A DNA stretch of 64,000 nucleotides from the NCBI RefSeq assembly GCF_024723255.1, contig NZ_JANIAC010000003.1, positions 1-64,000 of the forward strand. The letters are read 5' to 3'. Position 1 is the stretch's first letter; each line of letters starts with the position of its first letter. The notes beneath the pieces are model-generated. The model was not told the DNA's origin. It saw only the letters and a program-made list of their open reading frames with translations, and searched no databases. A program made the position numbers and the translations under genes. The DNA comes from Aestuariibaculum sp. M13 (lineage in GTDB: Bacteria > Bacteroidota > Bacteroidia > Flavobacteriales > Flavobacteriaceae). Below are positions 62,410 to 64,000 of the stretch, piece after piece.

Positions 62410-63411
62410 ATGTCTAATGGAATTACAGTTTTAGTAACAGGAGCAAGCGGATTATTAGGAACGAATACAGTTCTTGAATTATTGACTCACGGATATCAGG
62501 TGGTTGGTTTGGTAAGATCTAAGAGTAGGTTTAAAGGGGGTGAACATAAAAATTTAAGATTGATAAAAGGAGATCTTTTAAATGAGAAGACCATGGAGCG
62601 GGTTATAAAAGGTTGTGATTATGTAGTGCATGCAGCTTCATTAACCAATCCTGAAATTTTAAATTATGGAGAATTTCAAGATGTTAATATACAGGGAACC
62701 AAAACGATTGTTCAATTTGCAATAAAACATAAGATTAAAAGAATTATTTACATCAGTACTGCAAATGTGTTTGGGTATGGAACCTTAGACGATTTAGGAA
62801 ATGAGTTAAAAGCTATAAAGAAACCATTCTCAAAATCATTGTATTCAAAAAGTAAGTTAGAAGCTCAGGAGTTTGTTTTATCTAAAGCAAACGATATTGA
62901 AGTAGTTGTTCTTAATCCTTCTTTTATAATTGGGGCTTACGATACTAAACCAACTTCGGGTAAATTGGTGTTGCTGGGTTTAAATAAACGGTTTGTTTTT
63001 CATCCACCGGGAGGTAAGAGTTTTATTTGTGCACAAGATGTGGCAAAAGGTATTGTAAAAGCAATAACGAACGGGAAAAATGGTGAAGCCTATATTTTAT
63101 CAAATGAAAATTTAAGCTTTAAAAATTTTTTTAAGCTTTTAAATGAGAAACAATCAACTAAGGCAGTATTGGTTGAAATTCCAAAAGTGGGTCTGCTTTT
63201 TATGGGATTTATTGGAGATCTTTTAAGACGACTTCAATTTAAGATTCCTTTTTCTTCTAATAACATGAAAATCCTTTGTGCAAGCAGTTTTTATTCCAAT
63301 GTTAAGGCAAAAAAAGAACTAGGTCTTACATTTTCTCCAATTGAAAAAGGACTGAAGGAAGCAGTTGTTTGGTTCATCACTAATGAAAATATGAAAAGAA
63401 AAATGTCCTAA
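62410..63411 (+). CDS. NAD(P)-dependent epimerase/dehydratase-family enzyme, second copy
   Basis: 333 residues, extended SDR. GASGLLG at 11-17, YISTANVFG with the catalytic serine or threonine, and YSKSK (Tyr145, Lys149). Only distantly similar to the protein at 60562, so an old paralogue rather than a recent duplication. LNPSFIIGAYDTKPTSG is typical of the dihydroflavonol 4-reductase-like branch. A gap of 76 bases separates it from the SDR gene; it may have its own start of transcription. Confidence 0.87.
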   Translation: MSNGITVLVTGASGLLGTNTVLELLTHGYQVVGLVRSKSRFKGGEHKNLRLIKGDLLNEKTMERVIKGCDYVVHAASLTNPEILNYGEFQDVNIQGTKTIVQFAIKHKIKRIIYISTANVFGYGTLDDLGNELKAIKKPFSKSLYSKSKLEAQEFVLSKANDIEVVVLNPSFIIGAYDTKPTSGKLVLLGLNKRFVFHPPGGKSFICAQDVAKGIVKAITNGKNGEAYILSNENLSFKNFFKLLNEKQSTKAVLVEIPKVGLLFMGFIGDLLRRLQFKIPFSSNNMKILCASSFYSNVKAKKELGLTFSPIEKGLKEAVVWFITNENMKRKMS

Positions 63412-63491
63412 ATTATCTATATACAACATTTTAGGATATTCAATTTAATATAAACTCGAAATTTGCTTTATCGAAATCTAAATTCAGAATT

Positions 63492-63938
63492 ATGAAAGTA
63501 TCCTGTATAATTAAGGCGTACCGATTTAGACAACTCCTGTATATATTGCTGTTTATTTTAAATGCAATATTTATTAGTTGCCGAGTTGATGAAGATTTCA
63601 ATTTGGAATGTATTGGGAATGTAAAAGCAAGTCTTCCAAGTCATCAGTTTAAAAAAGGTTATATCGACCAGTATTATGATGATAAAATTATAGCATCTGT
63701 CGATAATGAACCACATGACGATTATTATGAATATTATTTTACGGTAGAAGGTCGCATACCATCCGGAATAGAAATTGTTTATGATTATAGAACGGTTTCG
63801 TTTCAAGGTATTCCAACACAAACAGGAAGATTTAAGTTTAAGGTGTATTTAGATATCGATCCGCGTTATCCAGAAAGTTTAATCTGTATAGATTATAGTA
63901 CGAGTCGAGAGTACGACATAGAAATCCTTTCGAATTAG
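63492..63938 (+). CDS. Lipoprotein with putative Ig-like domain
   Basis: 148 residues. A basic start and hydrophobic stretch end in IFISC (lipobox cysteine near 30), so a lipid-anchored envelope protein. The mature part has YYFTVEGRIPSGIEIVYD, VSFQGIPTQTGRFKFKVYL, which follows the putative-Ig (He_PIG) pattern of GxLPxGL...GxPtxxGxyxFxV. Such domains bind ligands or extend surface proteins. It follows the enzyme operon after 80 bases; a link is not established. Confidence 0.75.
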   Translation: MKVSCIIKAYRFRQLLYILLFILNAIFISCRVDEDFNLECIGNVKASLPSHQFKKGYIDQYYDDKIIASVDNEPHDDYYEYYFTVEGRIPSGIEIVYDYRTVSFQGIPTQTGRFKFKVYLDIDPRYPESLICIDYSTSREYDIEILSN

Positions 63939-64000
63939 TACGAATAAAAAGTGTCCAAGTTTTTCTATGATGTAAAATTCTGGATATTGAATAGGTTGTA

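Overview
The window is a contiguous piece of chromosome from a member of the Bacteroidota, almost certainly family Flavobacteriaceae; the genus cannot be read from it. The evidence is the AT-rich sequence, the absence of Shine-Dalgarno sequences, promoters of the Bacteroidota type (TTTG, about 20 bases, TAnnTTTG), a short primary sigma factor without region 1.1, a SusR/HTCS-type hybrid sensor, a mevalonate-pathway HMG-CoA reductase beside a GYDIA-type GHMP kinase, and the flavobacterial form of the division and cell-wall cluster.

Layout. 1-1800: the end of an rRNA operon (5S rRNA and terminator), a small lipoprotein gene broken by one missing base, and two identical tRNA-Phe genes on the minus strand inside a decayed ~260 bp duplication. 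1845-9711: an envelope cluster (coaX, a beta-barrel protein, a TPR protein, lptC, a small membrane protein, a CNNM/CBS protein, ppiD). 9903-12401: a DapA/NanA-superfamily aldolase or lyase with an SSS symporter. 12440-14675 (minus): a GHMP kinase and mvaA. 14922-20346: dipeptidyl peptidase IV and two POT peptide transporters, a peptide-scavenging block. 20434-30651: a thioredoxin-like protein, comEC, a C40 peptidase, lpxB, a small membrane protein, surE, prc, a DppC-like permease, engB and an alpha/beta hydrolase. 30946-47184: the dcw cluster, mraZ-rsmH-ftsL-ftsI-murE-mraY-murD-ftsW-murG-murC-ftsQ-ftsA-ftsZ, then a YqeY gene and tRNA-Arg. 47448-53152: deoD, hsp20, an MtfA-like zinc peptidase, twin CBS proteins, rpe, primary sigma factor, and a small hypothetical protein. 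53327-57418: a 1363-residue hybrid two-component system with no polysaccharide locus beside it. 57616-63938: a 51-codon ORF, a membrane-anchored AraC regulator, a tightly coupled operon (DUF6134-like, CPBP-type membrane protein, two SDR-superfamily enzymes) followed by a third SDR-type enzyme, and an Ig-like lipoprotein.

How it works together. Most of the window is core envelope biology: peptidoglycan precursor synthesis (murE/mraY/murD/murG/murC), septum assembly (ftsL/I/W/Q/A/Z), LPS synthesis and export (lpxB, lptC), protein folding and turnover in the envelope (ppiD, prc, C40 peptidase). The main regulatory signals are a three-copy, 10-bp-phased GTGGTAAA operator over the mraZ promoter, a terminator-like hairpin inside the lptC signal-peptide codons, and a palindromic element that supplies the start codon of murD. 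The best candidate for an undescribed system is the operon at 57895-63411. No CRISPR array, insertion sequence, prophage or recognisable defence system is visible.
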